Below are positions 17,551-27,479 of a DNA stretch of 64,000 nt, piece after piece. The number at the start of each line of letters is the position of its first letter. Position 1 is the first letter of the stretch. This DNA comes from CAMPKL01 sp963817465. GTDB lineage: Bacteria > Acidobacteriota > Terriglobia > Bryobacterales > UBA6623. The notes below the pieces were generated by a model. That model was given only the letters and a program-made list of their open reading frames with translations. It was not told the DNA's origin and ran no database searches. A program made the translations under genes and the position numbers. Where the stretch lies: the NCBI GenBank assembly GCA_963817465.1, contig CAWFOP010000010.1, positions 248,001-312,000 of the forward strand. The letters are read 5' to 3'.

Positions 17551-19227
17551 ATGAAACTACTTCTCCGCGCGGCGGCGGGGCTGGTTCTTGCTTTTTGCGG
17601 CGCACTAACGGCGGCCTCACAAGTCGACCTCGTCACGATCAAGGGCCTTCGTGAATTCCCGGAAGCGACCGAACCCGGGGTCATTCGCTACGCCTGCGCC
17701 GATACCGCCGACGCTCTGCGACGTTTCTTCGCCGAACACGAGCTGCCGTTCCGCGACGCGCTCGTGCGACCGCGACCGGGCCACAAGGCCTGTCACATTT
17801 ATTACGAGCCGACATTGCGCGGTTTCCGCGCCTCGACGGAAGACCGGCCGATCAAGGCCCTTTACGGCGCGGTCGACCCAATGCGATTTATTGTGGGCCG
17901 CGGGCCCACGGGCGAAAGTCTCGACGTCATTCGGACTGTGCTCGCAGCGCTCCCGCAGCCGATCCACTTGGAGTTGCGCGTCAACGAGCGCTTTGACGAA
18001 ACGTATTGGCCGGCTGCGCTCGAGCGGCGCTTCGGCGACATCTCGCACGACATCAACGTGCTGCCGACGCCGGGCGCAGGCACGCATCCCTGGGCGCAAG
18101 ACTACATCAAGAGCGGTTCGGTCGACGGCAAGCTCAAGATCCTCGTCCCGCGGCGCATCTTCGAAGGACGCGAAGAAGACGGCGAGTTGCACCGCCCGAT
18201 GCTCGAGGGCTTGCAGGGTGAGGCGTTGGTTCGCTCGAAGCTTTCCTGGGAAGGCGGCGACATGCTGTTCGTCAAAGATCCTCGAGACGCGACGCGCGTG
18301 GTCATGGTCTACGGCAACGCCGCTCGCGAGTACTGGGGCGAGGATCTGCCGATCGAGGACTACGGATATGTTCTAGCCGTCGAATTCGGGGCCGACGACG
18401 CGCTGCCGATGCTCGGATCGGCGGCTCACGTCGATTTCTTAGTTTCGTTCCCGCCGCCCGTGGGGGCGGGCAAGCCGGTCGCGCTGGTTTCAAGGATCGT
18501 GCGTGAAAATTCCACTATTGCGCGCGCCGCGATCGCCGCCCTGGAGGAGCTGTATCAGCCCAAACCTCCGCCGGCGATTACGCAGCTACGGAGTCTGCTG
18601 CAAGACCTCGACTCGGGGGCCGCGCCGGACTCGACTCCGATCTTGCAGCACATCGAGGTCTTGCGCGCACAATTGGGGCGGCTGGAGGCCCCGGTTCCCG
18701 ACGCGTTGGCGCGGCAGATGGACGCTTACGTCGCCGTGCATTGCCCGCTGGACTCGGACGCCTGCTTCGATGTGGAGGGCGGCCGCGAGATGATTCGGGC
18801 GGACCCCGAGTTGCTCCGCCGCACGGCTGACTTCGGCGTCGTGATGGACTACTACACGCGGCTGGGCCCGCGCCTGCTCAGCGTGATTCAGAGCCAACTG
18901 CCTGACGCCGCCGCGTGGCACGCCGACCTCGTCAACGCCAAAGCGAAGCAGCTCGAAAAGATGGGATTCCGCGTGGTCCGAGTTCCGCAACTCTACGTCA
19001 CCGAAGAGATGTTCCGCTGGCAAGGCGTCAGCTACGCGAACTTGCTCGCCGTCGGCAATAAGCTCTTCGTGCCGACCTTCGACCTAGGCAAGGCGGAACA
19101 GGATCTTTTGAAAGACTTCCGCAAGCGACTCGGCCCGGATTACGAGGTCGTCGAGGTCCCTGCGCGCATGAGCTTGCTCAACAACGGCGGCGTCCACTGC
19201 GTATTCGGCATCGTGCGCGAGCCCTGA
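17551..19227 (+). CDS. secreted peptidylarginine deiminase-like protein
   Basis: A 558-residue protein with a signal peptide (RAAAGLVLAFCGALTAAS) followed by a domain matching the C-terminal catalytic domain of protein-arginine deiminases, which convert peptidyl-arginine to citrulline. The residues expected for catalysis appear in order: Asp184 in HPWAQDYIKSG, His293 and Asp295 in GSAAHVDFLVSF, and Cys550 in NNGGVHCVFG near the C-terminus. About 150 residues between His/Asp and Cys are helical and unlike the animal enzymes. The domains for calcium binding in vertebrate PADs are absent. Free arginine or agmatine as substrate cannot be excluded. GTG/ATG choice: ATG 17551 fits, with GGTGG upstream. 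Confidence 0.72.
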   Translation: MKLLLRAAAGLVLAFCGALTAASQVDLVTIKGLREFPEATEPGVIRYACADTADALRRFFAEHELPFRDALVRPRPGHKACHIYYEPTLRGFRASTEDRPIKALYGAVDPMRFIVGRGPTGESLDVIRTVLAALPQPIHLELRVNERFDETYWPAALERRFGDISHDINVLPTPGAGTHPWAQDYIKSGSVDGKLKILVPRRIFEGREEDGELHRPMLEGLQGEALVRSKLSWEGGDMLFVKDPRDATRVVMVYGNAAREYWGEDLPIEDYGYVLAVEFGADDALPMLGSAAHVDFLVSFPPPVGAGKPVALVSRIVRENSTIARAAIAALEELYQPKPPPAITQLRSLLQDLDSGAAPDSTPILQHIEVLRAQLGRLEAPVPDALARQMDAYVAVHCPLDSDACFDVEGGREMIRADPELLRRTADFGVVMDYYTRLGPRLLSVIQSQLPDAAAWHADLVNAKAKQLEKMGFRVVRVPQLYVTEEMFRWQGVSYANLLAVGNKLFVPTFDLGKAEQDLLKDFRKRLGPDYEVVEVPARMSLLNNGGVHCVFGIVREP

Positions 19228-19268
19228 ATCCCCGCATCGGCGAACACTCGAGCGCACGATCCAAAGCG

Positions 19269-19337
19269 TCACGCCGCGGCAGGCGCGATGTTCTGATTCA
19301 CGCAGAAAAAATTATCAGGGTCGTATTGTCGCGTGAC
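19269..19337 (-). pseudogene. remnant: C-terminus of a berberine-bridge-type FAD oxidoreductase
   Basis: A minus-strand stretch ending in TGA at 19269-19271 reads VTRQYDPDNFFCVNQNIAP. This matches the typical last residues of BBE-family FAD-linked oxidoreductases (YDPxNFFRxNQNI.P). Nothing homologous precedes it, so this is about 22 codons of a deleted gene. Confidence 0.6.
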
Positions 19338-19406
19338 CTCGGTTCCGGCGCTCGGGCACGCCGCTGGAAGCGCCCGGTCTAGAGAGCGGACCAGGCCGGC
19401 AGGGGA

Positions 19407-19616
19407 TCACGGCATCCCTTGCGCGGCCTGCTCGGCTTCCCGCAGGCCGATCACGAGGGTCATGGAGTCCAAGGGCGCAGGCTGAAATCCGAAGTCTTGG
19501 TAGAAGCGCCGCGCGAGATCGGAGAGGGCGTGAACAAGAAGCGCTCGGATGCCGGCTATCTCAGCGGCTTGCAAAGTCCGCAAGATCGCGTCACGGAGCA
19601 TATACGCAAGTTGTCT
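19407..19616 (-). pseudogene. remnant: C-terminal half of a GNAT acetyltransferase (toxin-type)
   Basis: About 65 codons read RTLQAAEIAGIRALLVHA, LSDLARRFYQDFGFQPAPLD and a hydrophobic end. This is the last part of the GNAT fold as found in TacT-like toxins paired with DUF1778 antitoxins. The acetyl-CoA binding motif and everything before it are missing, cut off within a few bases of the pntB stop. No antitoxin gene is present, so it is probably an inactive relic. Confidence 0.65.
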
Positions 19617-19619
19617 TGA

Positions 19620-21011
<1,392 letters not shown>

Positions 21012-21020
21012 GGGAGCGAT

Positions 21021-21302
21021 CTACTTCTTGCGGCGAAACATGGCGAGCATGCGATGGGTGACGAGGAAGCCGCCGACTACGTTGATCGTCGCCATGGCGA
21101 CGGCGACCACGCCGAGAGTCTTCGCCAACCCGCCGATGTCGGCCCCGGCGGCGACAAGCGCGCCCACGACGCTGATCCCGGAGATGGCGTTGGCGCCCGA
21201 CATCAAGGGCGTATGCAAGGTGGGCGGAACCTTCGTGATGATTTCGTAACCGACGAAAATCGCCAGCACGAAGACGGTGACCGCGGTAATGAAAGCTTCC
21301 AT
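21021..21302 (-). CDS. pntAB: NAD(P) transhydrogenase subunit alpha, membrane part
   Basis: A 93-residue membrane protein corresponding to the C-terminal membrane segment of the alpha subunit, here encoded separately as in Rhodospirillum. It has three to four helices: FITAVTVFVLAIFVGYEII, HTPLMSGANAISGISVVGAL and GVVAVAMATINVVGGFLVTH. The ATG at 21302 is eight bases after the pntAA stop, fitting a tight operon. Confidence 0.94.
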   Translation of the reverse strand: MEAFITAVTVFVLAIFVGYEIITKVPPTLHTPLMSGANAISGISVVGALVAAGADIGGLAKTLGVVAVAMATINVVGGFLVTHRMLAMFRRKK

Positions 21303-21310
21303 GCCTCCCC

Positions 21311-22471
21311 TTACTCTTTCCCCTGCCCCAGCGCCTCCGCGACGCGGGGATGCGTCACCTTGCCGCCGTGCGCCACGAGCGTTCCCGCGGTGATCTCGTC
21401 TTCGGGGTCGATCGTCAAAGCGCCGTCCTTGACCAGGTGCAGCAGGAACGTCGAAATGTTCTTCGAGTACATCTGGCTCGCGTGCACGGGCTTGGTGGCG
21501 GGCAGGTTCACGTAGCCGACGATCGTCACGCCGTTTCGGACGATGCGTTTGCCGACTTCCGTCAAGGCGCAATTGCCTCCGCGCTCGGCGGCGAGATCGA
21601 CGATGACCGTTCCGGGATGCAGCCCGTCGACCATCTTCTCGGTGATCAGAATCGGCGCCTTGCGCCCCGGCACGGCGGCGGTGGAAATGATCACATCCTG
21701 CGTAGCCAAATGTTCGCCTAGAAGCTGTTGCTGGCGCTCATAGTATTCCTTCGACTGCGCCGCCGCGTAGCCGCCCGAACCGGAAGCGGTCTCGACGTCG
21801 ACCTTGATCTCGACGAATTTGCCTCCCAGGCTCTCCACTTGCTCCTTGACCTCGGTGCGAATGTCGTAGCCTTCGACGACGCCGCCCAAACGCTTGGCGG
21901 TGGCGATCGCCTGCAGGCCGGCGACTCCCGCGCCCAGCACAAAAACCCTCGACGGCACGATGGTTCCGGCGGCGGTCATCATCATCGGAAACATTTTCGG
22001 GCAGTTCTCAGCGCCCAACAGGACCGCCTGATAGCCCGACACGCTGGCCATTGCCGAGAGGGCGTCCATCGACTGCGCGCGCGTGATGCGCGGCATCAGC
22101 TCCATCGAAAGCAGCGTCAGTCCCCGCGCGGCGAGGGCTTGCATCTGCTCCACAGACCCTAGCGGATCCAGAAAGGCCAAGATCGCCGCGCCGGACTTGA
22201 GGCGATCCAGGTCGGAATCGGGAAATTCGCGATTGTCGCCGGGGCCGCTGACCAGCAGCACGATATCCGCCTCGGAAAGCAGTTTACCCCTATCTTGCTC
22301 GATGCGAGCCCCATGCGAGGCGTATTCGTCGTCGGCGTGGAGCGACCGCGCGCCGGCGCCGGCTTCGACGGCGACTTCCAGGCCAGCCTTGGTCAGGGCC
22401 GCTACGTTCTGTGGAACGAGCGCAACACGGGTTTCATCCTCCCTGGCCTCTCGCGGTACGACTACCAACAT
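21311..22471 (-). CDS. pntAA: NAD(P) transhydrogenase subunit alpha, NAD-binding part
   Basis: A 386-residue soluble domain I that binds NAD(H), related to alanine dehydrogenase. It begins VVVPREAREDETRVALVPQN. It has the Rossmann motif in RVFVLGAGVAGLQAIATAKR and the mobile loop region around ITEKMVDGLHPGTVIVDLA. The C-terminal segment ends at VAEALGQGKE without the membrane helices, which are in the next gene. The start ATG 22471 heads the three-gene operon. Confidence 0.96.
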   Translation of the reverse strand: MLVVVPREAREDETRVALVPQNVAALTKAGLEVAVEAGAGARSLHADDEYASHGARIEQDRGKLLSEADIVLLVSGPGDNREFPDSDLDRLKSGAAILAFLDPLGSVEQMQALAARGLTLLSMELMPRITRAQSMDALSAMASVSGYQAVLLGAENCPKMFPMMMTAAGTIVPSRVFVLGAGVAGLQAIATAKRLGGVVEGYDIRTEVKEQVESLGGKFVEIKVDVETASGSGGYAAAQSKEYYERQQQLLGEHLATQDVIISTAAVPGRKAPILITEKMVDGLHPGTVIVDLAAERGGNCALTEVGKRIVRNGVTIVGYVNLPATKPVHASQMYSKNISTFLLHLVKDGALTIDPEDEITAGTLVAHGGKVTHPRVAEALGQGKE

Positions 22472-22605
22472 GGGCGGCGTCGCCCAAAGTTATCAGATCA
22501 GCGGAGCGCCTGTCGACGGGTCACCCGGTCCCGATTGGCACTAGACTGGATAACTACGGCGAGCCCGGGAAGCCATCGCCCTCATCCGCCTCGGGAGATC
22601 CGCTC

Positions 22606-24267
22606 GTGAAAACTCTGACTTTGATCGCACTCCTCGCGCTTCCGCTCGCCGCCCAGGAAGGCGTCGACTTGTCGGTGGTCCACCGCATCCGGCAGGAGGC
22701 TCTCAAGCACTCCAAGGTCATGGACCACCTGTTCTACTTGGTCGACGTCAACGGACCGCGCATCACTGGCTCCCCCGGCTTTCAGGGCGCCGCGGAGTGG
22801 GCCGTTTCGCGCCTCGCGGAGTATGGGCTGAAAAACGCGCGCCTCGAAAAGTGGGGCCCCTTCGGGCAAGGCTGGTCGCGCAGTTACTACTCGGCGCATT
22901 TGACCTCCCCGCAATACGAGATGCTCATCGGCGTGCCGATCGGCTGGACTCCCTCCACCGACGGCATGGTCAAGGGGACTCCGGTGCTCGCGCCGCTGAC
23001 GCGATACGGCGAGTATCCCCGCGACGAGGCGTCGATCGACGCCTTCATCGAGAAGTACAAAGGGAAACTCGGCGGAGAGATCGTGATGCTCGCGGAGCTG
23101 AAGGACGTCAAGCCTCATCAGGAGGCCGAGCTGCACCGCTACAACTCGGAAGAGCTCGCCGAGCGCGCCATGGCGCCGGACGGGGTCGAGCCGATCGATT
23201 TCTCCGACCCTAATATCCAGATCCCCGAGGACCCGGACAAGCGTCGCGACTTCCTAGTCCAGGCGCCGGCCTGGTTCAACCAATGGCGACGCGACGAGAG
23301 CAAACGCCTGCAGGCCAAACTGAACACGTTCCTGGTCGACGAAGGCGTCAAGCTCGTCATTCTGCCGGCCGCGCGGGGAGACGGCGGCACCGTCTTTCCG
23401 CCGCGCATGGGCGACCGTGACCCGAGCTTCCCTACGCCGCCGCCGGCCATCGCCGTCACGCCCGAGCAGTACAACCGCATCTTCCGCCTCGTCGACAGGG
23501 GCCTCGCGCCCGAGGTCGAGGCCGAAGTGCGCACCACGCTCTACCGCGACACGCTCGACTCGGTCAATGTTGTCGCCGAGATCCCGGGCGGATCGAAGGC
23601 GGATGAAGTCGTCATGCTCGGCGCTCACCTCGATTCCACCGCGGCCTCTTTAGGCGCCACCGACAACGCCGCCGGCTGCGCGGTGATGATGGAAGCCGTC
23701 CGCATCCTCGAGGAGCTCAATCTCCCCTTGGCGCGGACGGTGCGCATCGCCCTGTGGGGCGGCGAGGAGCAGGGACTGCTGGGATCGAAAGCCTACGTCA
23801 AAGAGCACTTCGGCGATCCGGAGACGATGCATCTGACCGCCGCGCACGACAAGTTGTGCTGCTACTTCAACGTCGACAACGGCAGCGGCAAGATCCGCGG
23901 CGTCTACCTGCAAGAAAACGAGATGGTCCGGCCGATCTTCGAGGCCTGGCTCAAGCCGTTTCAAGACGTGGACGCGAAGACCCTGTCGATCCGCAACACC
24001 GGCGGCACGGACCACCTCTCGTTCGATGCAGTGGGCCTGCCGGGCTTTCAGTTCATTCAAGATCCGCTGGAATACGGGACACGCACGCACCACTCCAACA
24101 TGGACGTCTACGACCGCGCGCAACCGGCGGATCTGATGCAGGCGGCGGCGATCGTCGCCTCGTTCGTCTACAACGCCGCCAACCGGGACCAGATGCTGCC
24201 GCGCAAGCCGCTGCCCGAGCCGCAGCCCCTCGAGAAACCCGACAGCGCCGCCGCCGCGGGGCGCTGA
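22606..24267 (+). CDS. secreted M28-family metallopeptidase
   Basis: A protein of about 553 residues with a signal peptide (TLTLIALLALPLAAQ) and an M28 zinc aminopeptidase-like domain. Zinc ligands are recognisable in MLGAHLDSTAAS, GATDNAAGCAVMMEA, WGGEEQGLLGSKAYV (Glu pair) and GGTDHLSFDAVGLPG. An inserted PA-like region lies between residues about 120 and 310. GTG 22606 is preferred because a GGGAG ribosome site precedes it and the signal peptide begins there; upstream in-frame sequence lacks such features. It is divergent from pntAA. Substrate is unknown; oligopeptides are likely. Confidence 0.88.
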   Translation: MKTLTLIALLALPLAAQEGVDLSVVHRIRQEALKHSKVMDHLFYLVDVNGPRITGSPGFQGAAEWAVSRLAEYGLKNARLEKWGPFGQGWSRSYYSAHLTSPQYEMLIGVPIGWTPSTDGMVKGTPVLAPLTRYGEYPRDEASIDAFIEKYKGKLGGEIVMLAELKDVKPHQEAELHRYNSEELAERAMAPDGVEPIDFSDPNIQIPEDPDKRRDFLVQAPAWFNQWRRDESKRLQAKLNTFLVDEGVKLVILPAARGDGGTVFPPRMGDRDPSFPTPPPAIAVTPEQYNRIFRLVDRGLAPEVEAEVRTTLYRDTLDSVNVVAEIPGGSKADEVVMLGAHLDSTAASLGATDNAAGCAVMMEAVRILEELNLPLARTVRIALWGGEEQGLLGSKAYVKEHFGDPETMHLTAAHDKLCCYFNVDNGSGKIRGVYLQENEMVRPIFEAWLKPFQDVDAKTLSIRNTGGTDHLSFDAVGLPGFQFIQDPLEYGTRTHHSNMDVYDRAQPADLMQAAAIVASFVYNAANRDQMLPRKPLPEPQPLEKPDSAAAAGR

Positions 24268-24270
24268 GGC

Positions 24271-24690
24271 CTACTTTTTCTTCTTTTTCTTCTTCTTGCG
24301 GTTCTTGAAGCTCTCGTACCACTCGTCGAACTTCTGATCGTTCTCGAAGAACAGGTCGTACTCGAGGTCCTGCGTGAAGTATTCGCAGGGGTCGTCGCCC
24401 GGCAAGCCGTAGTCGCGGCAAATCTGCGGGCGCGTCTGATAGATGCCGCACGTGTTGTCGCCTTGCAGGTGCCGGCACGGCGTGCGCACTTCCAGGTACC
24501 AGTCGCCGTCATCGACCCAAACGGCGATGCCCTCGTGCATCAAGTACCAGCGGATGTGGTCGTAATCGTCCTTGTCTTCGGGCGTGTCGAGCTGCAGCGC
24601 GAAATAGCGGCAGCAACTGGCGTTGCAAAGGTGGCACGGACCGCCTTTTTCGGGGTCAGGCTTGGGCGGCTCGGCTTGCGAATGCAGCAT
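24271..24690 (-). CDS. YkgJ-family cysteine-cluster protein with poly-lysine tail
   Basis: A small protein of about 140 residues with the YkgJ/UPF0153 pattern of cysteines: CHLCNASCCRYF, RTPCRHLQGDNTCGIYQTRP and CRDYGLPGDDPC. These are expected to bind zinc or an iron-sulfur cluster. The C-terminus ends in eight lysines after KNR, encoded by an AAG/AAA repeat. The frame stays open to TTG 24771, but that start would fall inside a strong terminator hairpin, so ATG 24690 is preferred even though its ribosome site is poor. The cellular role is unknown. Confidence 0.72.
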   Translation of the reverse strand: MLHSQAEPPKPDPEKGGPCHLCNASCCRYFALQLDTPEDKDDYDHIRWYLMHEGIAVWVDDGDWYLEVRTPCRHLQGDNTCGIYQTRPQICRDYGLPGDDPCEYFTQDLEYDLFFENDQKFDEWYESFKNRKKKKKKKK

Positions 24691-24760
24691 CGCCAAGGCG
24701 ACGAATCCGTTGCTTGTCGCAAGCGGGGACTTGGGTCGAGATTGTTTCGGGAAAAGCTTT

Positions 24761-24800
24761 GGGCGGGCCAAACGGGTATCTTATCCCGTTTGGCCCGCCC
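24761..24800 (-). terminator. terminator of the TadG-TadE operon
   Basis: A perfect 16-bp inverted repeat (24761-24776 with 24785-24800, loop TATCTTAT). On the minus strand it is followed by AAAGCTTTTCCC. It lies 29 bases past the last TadE-like gene. The U-tract is modest but the stem is very strong. Confidence 0.75.
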
Positions 24801-24829
24801 GTGCCGCTTGAGGAGGTAGAGGACGGCGA

Positions 24830-25262
24830 TCAGTCGGCGACGGTCCCGCGGGCCGTCACATTTAGGGCCATGGTTTTGCCGTCGAAAACCAACGGAGACG
24901 CGAAAAAGGTGATGGGATAGCTGGCCCTGACGCGAACCACGCTGCCTCCGGCTTTGGCGGCGTCCTCCCACACGGTGCTGACGGTCACGTCGCTGTTGGG
25001 CAAGCCGACCGCGTTGGCTTTGACGCGCGTTTCAATCTCGCTGTCGGCTACCGGGTTACGCTTGCCATGGACCATGGCGTAACGCGCTCCAGCGCGGGTC
25101 GCATGAGTCAGCGTGGTGAAGGCCCAGACCAATCTGCCGCCTTCGAACACGGCGACGATGAGAACCAAGAAAGAGCAGGAACCCGAGGGCGAACTCAACA
25201 AAGACCGACCCGCTTTTCGAGCCGCCTCGACGTTGACGTGCATTGTGCATGATCTTCTTCAC
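24830..25262 (-). CDS. TadE-like pilus assembly protein, one frameshift
   Basis: A TadE/TadG-family minor pilin-like protein of about 143 residues, last gene of a three-gene pilus-type operon. The N-terminal part, from GTG 25262 with ribosome site AAGGAG, reads RRGGSKSGSVFVEFALGFLL, the prepilin-like motif before the single membrane helix. The rest lies in another frame: VLIVAVFEGGRLVWAFTTLT and RAGARYAMVHG, ending VTARGTVAD. Removing one A from the AAA at 25170-25172 (plus strand) joins the two as LLFLVLIVAVFEGG. I take this as a base-call insertion and annotate one gene. Confidence 0.8.
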
Positions 25263-25282
25263 AGTCGTACTCCTTCAGCTCT

Positions 25283-25750
25283 TCAGCGAACCCGCATCAT
25301 CGTGGTCTCATTGATGGCGACCTGGCTGGGCATCTTGATGTAGTTGGCCAGCGTTTGGAAGGGCTTCTGAACCGCCACCCGGACGTAGATGCGCGCATCC
25401 CCGTAGCCTGAGCAGGTGGTGGTCTGGTAGTCCCCGCATGAGAACGCAGCAGCTCCGGGGCATTTGCAAACCAAATCCGGGCTGGCGCTGACTCCGCCCC
25501 CGAGGTTGGCGGCGTCCGACTCCGCGCGTGCCGTCAGCGCCGCCGTATCCGCAGACTTGAATTCGTCCTGCGCGCCTTCGAACGCCGCGATGCTGGAGGC
25601 GCCGCGGATCGTCAGGGCGGTGTAAAAGAGTCGGGCGAAATCGGTGACGCCCATGGCCAGGATGAAGGCCAGCGGTACGGTCAGAGCCAACTCGACCATG
25701 ACGCTCCCGCGGCGGTTGTGGAGCAGAGCTTTGATTTTCGTCTTCAACAT
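25283..25750 (-). CDS. TadE-like pilus assembly protein
   Basis: A 155-residue protein with the TadE motif RRGSVMVELALTVPLAFILA (prepilin-like Glu followed by a membrane helix), then a periplasmic domain with four cysteines (CKCPGAAAFSC, TTTCSGYGD) and a C-terminal beta-strand region (RIYVRVAVQKPFQTLANYI). TadE and TadF are minor components of the tight-adherence (Flp) pilus or of the acidobacterial pilus-like system. The ribosome site GAGAGGG precedes ATG 25750. It lies 44 bases after the TadG-like gene. The machine's ATPase and secretin genes are not in the window. Confidence 0.85.
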   Translation of the reverse strand: MLKTKIKALLHNRRGSVMVELALTVPLAFILAMGVTDFARLFYTALTIRGASSIAAFEGAQDEFKSADTAALTARAESDAANLGGGVSASPDLVCKCPGAAAFSCGDYQTTTCSGYGDARIYVRVAVQKPFQTLANYIKMPSQVAINETTMMRVR

Positions 25751-25794
25751 GATTCCCTCTCTTCAGTCGGTTTCATCCGCCTTCTTTCGGCGCG

Positions 25795-27123
25795 CTACTC
25801 CACCATGGCAACCGTGCGCACGGGAGCAGGGCGGCCGGTCGCCTCCCAATTGACTCCCAGCGTCGGGTTGCCCGCAATCTTGAATGTGTCGGCCACGATC
25901 ATCGTGTAGACGTCGGTCGAGGGGACGTTGGCGTTGCCCCCGTAGAGCAGACCGACGGTTGGGAAGTAGAAGTTGCCCTCGAAGTAGGAGTCCGCCGTGC
26001 CGCGAATGTCACCGTCCGCCGTGGTGCTGTTGCCATTGGGCAGAGCGGCGTACTTGCTGTTCCAAAAGAGCATGCTGCTGCAGCCGTACTGGTCGTCGGT
26101 CGGAGCGAGTGTTTCGATAGGAGCCTTGAGGTCGATGTACGAGTTGCCGTTGATGTTGAAGTTCATGTTCTTATTGGCGCCGGTGTTGAAGAGCGTGACG
26201 CCCGAATTGCCTGTGCACGTGGGGCACGTCAGACTTCCGCCGGTCATCTTCAACCCGTCGACGATATAGGTGCCTGGAGTCAAGGTCACGGTTCCCCCAC
26301 TGATGTCGAGGCCTCCCTTGTAGTAGCCGGGCGACAACGTCTCCGTGCCTCCGGTGATCTTCTTGTTCGTCGCAACCGGGGCGCCGGCAGGTCGGGCTCG
26401 GTGCAATGCTCGAACGGGTCCGGAGCAGGCGGCACAGGCGAAGGAGCGGGACTGAGCGTTCCGCTGCCGCCGTTTTGAACGTAATTGCCGCCGAGGTTGC
26501 CGTATCCCAACCCCGCCGTGATGACCGTTCACTGACCCATTGGCGGTGATGGCCGGATTGCCGTTCGAGTTCGCTTGGACAGCGCAGCTCGGCGCGATGA
26601 GGTTGGCCGTCCCAGAGAACGTGATCGCTCCGGTGGCGGTCTCGTTCAGAGCCAAGATGCAGACAGGCGACAGATCCGGCTCCACCGCGGCCACGGCACG
26701 AGCGCGCACGATCGGATCGCTGCCCAAGATGATCGGCATCAGCGAAATCGGCGCCTTTTGCTCAATGATCACCTCGACCGCGTCCGGATTGCTGCTGGCC
26801 GGCCCCGTGGCCGGAGGCCGATTGACCGTTACTTTGACGTCGCTGCCGTCGTGCGTGAAGCCGTTCAGAGACGTGTCGTCGCGGGCCCCGGTGGTGACTG
26901 TGCCGTCGTTGCCGCGCAGCACCTCTTGTGCGCCCGCCCAGGCTCCGGCATCCGCCGCCGCTTGCATCCGGCGCTTCTGGAAGTAGAGCATTCCGCCGTC
27001 CAGCACGAGCCCGGCCATCAGAAGCAGCGGAGCCGCCACCAGAGCGAAAATCATCAAAATCGCGCCGCGGCGCTTGCCGTTGCGATCATTACGGCCGCGT
27101 ATGTATGGAGTCGAAGTATTCAT
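25795..27123 (-). CDS. TadG-like protein (TadG N-terminal domain), two compensating frameshifts
   Basis: A protein of about 442 residues starting with the TadG N-terminal motif KRRGAILMIFALVAAPLLLM, then GGMLYFQKRRMQAAADAGAW. It continues with repeats of beta-strand sequence (LSPGYYKGGLDISGGTVTL, PGTYIVDGLKMTGGSLTC). ATG 27123 follows GAGGGGG and gives the family start; the frame stays open upstream but without meaning. Between about 26525 and 26381 the frame reads Arg-rich nonsense. The neighbouring frame there gives GYGNLGGNYVQNGGSG, then SPAPSPVPPAPDPFEHC. An extra base in CC 26525-26526 and a missing base in GGGG 26378-26381 explain both breaks. It probably anchors to the membrane as part of the pilus-type operon. 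Confidence 0.8.
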   Translation of the reverse strand: MNTSTPYIRGRNDRNGKRRGAILMIFALVAAPLLLMAGLVLDGGMLYFQKRRMQAAADAGAWAGAQEVLRGNDGTVTTGARDDTSLNGFTHDGSDVKVTVNRPPATGPASSNPDAVEVIIEQKAPISLMPIILGSDPIVRARAVAAVEPDLSPVCILALNETATGAITFSGTANLIAPSCAVQANSNGNPAITANGSVNGHHGGVGIRQPRRQLRSKRRQRNAQSRSFACAACSGPVRALHRARPAGAPVATNKKITGGTETLSPGYYKGGLDISGGTVTLTPGTYIVDGLKMTGGSLTCPTCTGNSGVTLFNTGANKNMNFNINGNSYIDLKAPIETLAPTDDQYGCSSMLFWNSKYAALPNGNSTTADGDIRGTADSYFEGNFYFPTVGLLYGGNANVPSTDVYTMIVADTFKIAGNPTLGVNWEATGRPAPVRTVAMVE

Positions 27124-27479
27124 TTGAGCGATCCCCCTCAAGATCAGCTGTTTCCGGGCCTTTTCCCGGCTGCATAGCGATCGTAACCGCCGCTGTGAGA
27201 CAAAGTGAATAGACAGCCGGGACCGATTTTTAAGCAGTACTACGGGGTGGACGGAAAACTCGAGTACCATCGCCCTTAGAACCATCGGCTAGGGGCGAAT
27301 CCTAGGAGCTAGACGCCCCTCCAGGATGAGCCAAGAAGACGATAAGTGCATTGTTATCAATTAATTAATCCTAAGTGGACACCCTAGTGTCGTACAATAA
27401 ATGACTAGGGATGCGGACGCCGCCTCGGCTCCGCTAGACACCCTCCGCCAGCCATCGCCGGAGTTTTCTTCAGTTCCAT
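27124..27479. promoter_or_regulatory. intergenic region between TadG operon and metH
   Basis: About 355 bases between divergent starts. Two inverted repeats are visible: AGGGGCG (27291-27297) with CGCCCCT (27314-27320) around a TCCTAGGA palindrome, and CCCTAGT (27382-27388) with ACTAGGG (27404-27410). The stretch 27340-27400 is notably AT-rich (taattaatcc, tacaataaatg) and probably holds the metH promoter. I could not fit a cobalamin or SAM riboswitch consensus. Confidence 0.4.

Noticed and set aside
19407..19616. Functional GNAT toxin-antitoxin system
   Set aside because: Only the last part of the acetyltransferase is left, without acetyl-CoA site or antitoxin.
27286..27479. Cobalamin or SAM riboswitch before metH
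   Set aside because: I could not find the conserved boxes of either class; only simple inverted repeats are present.
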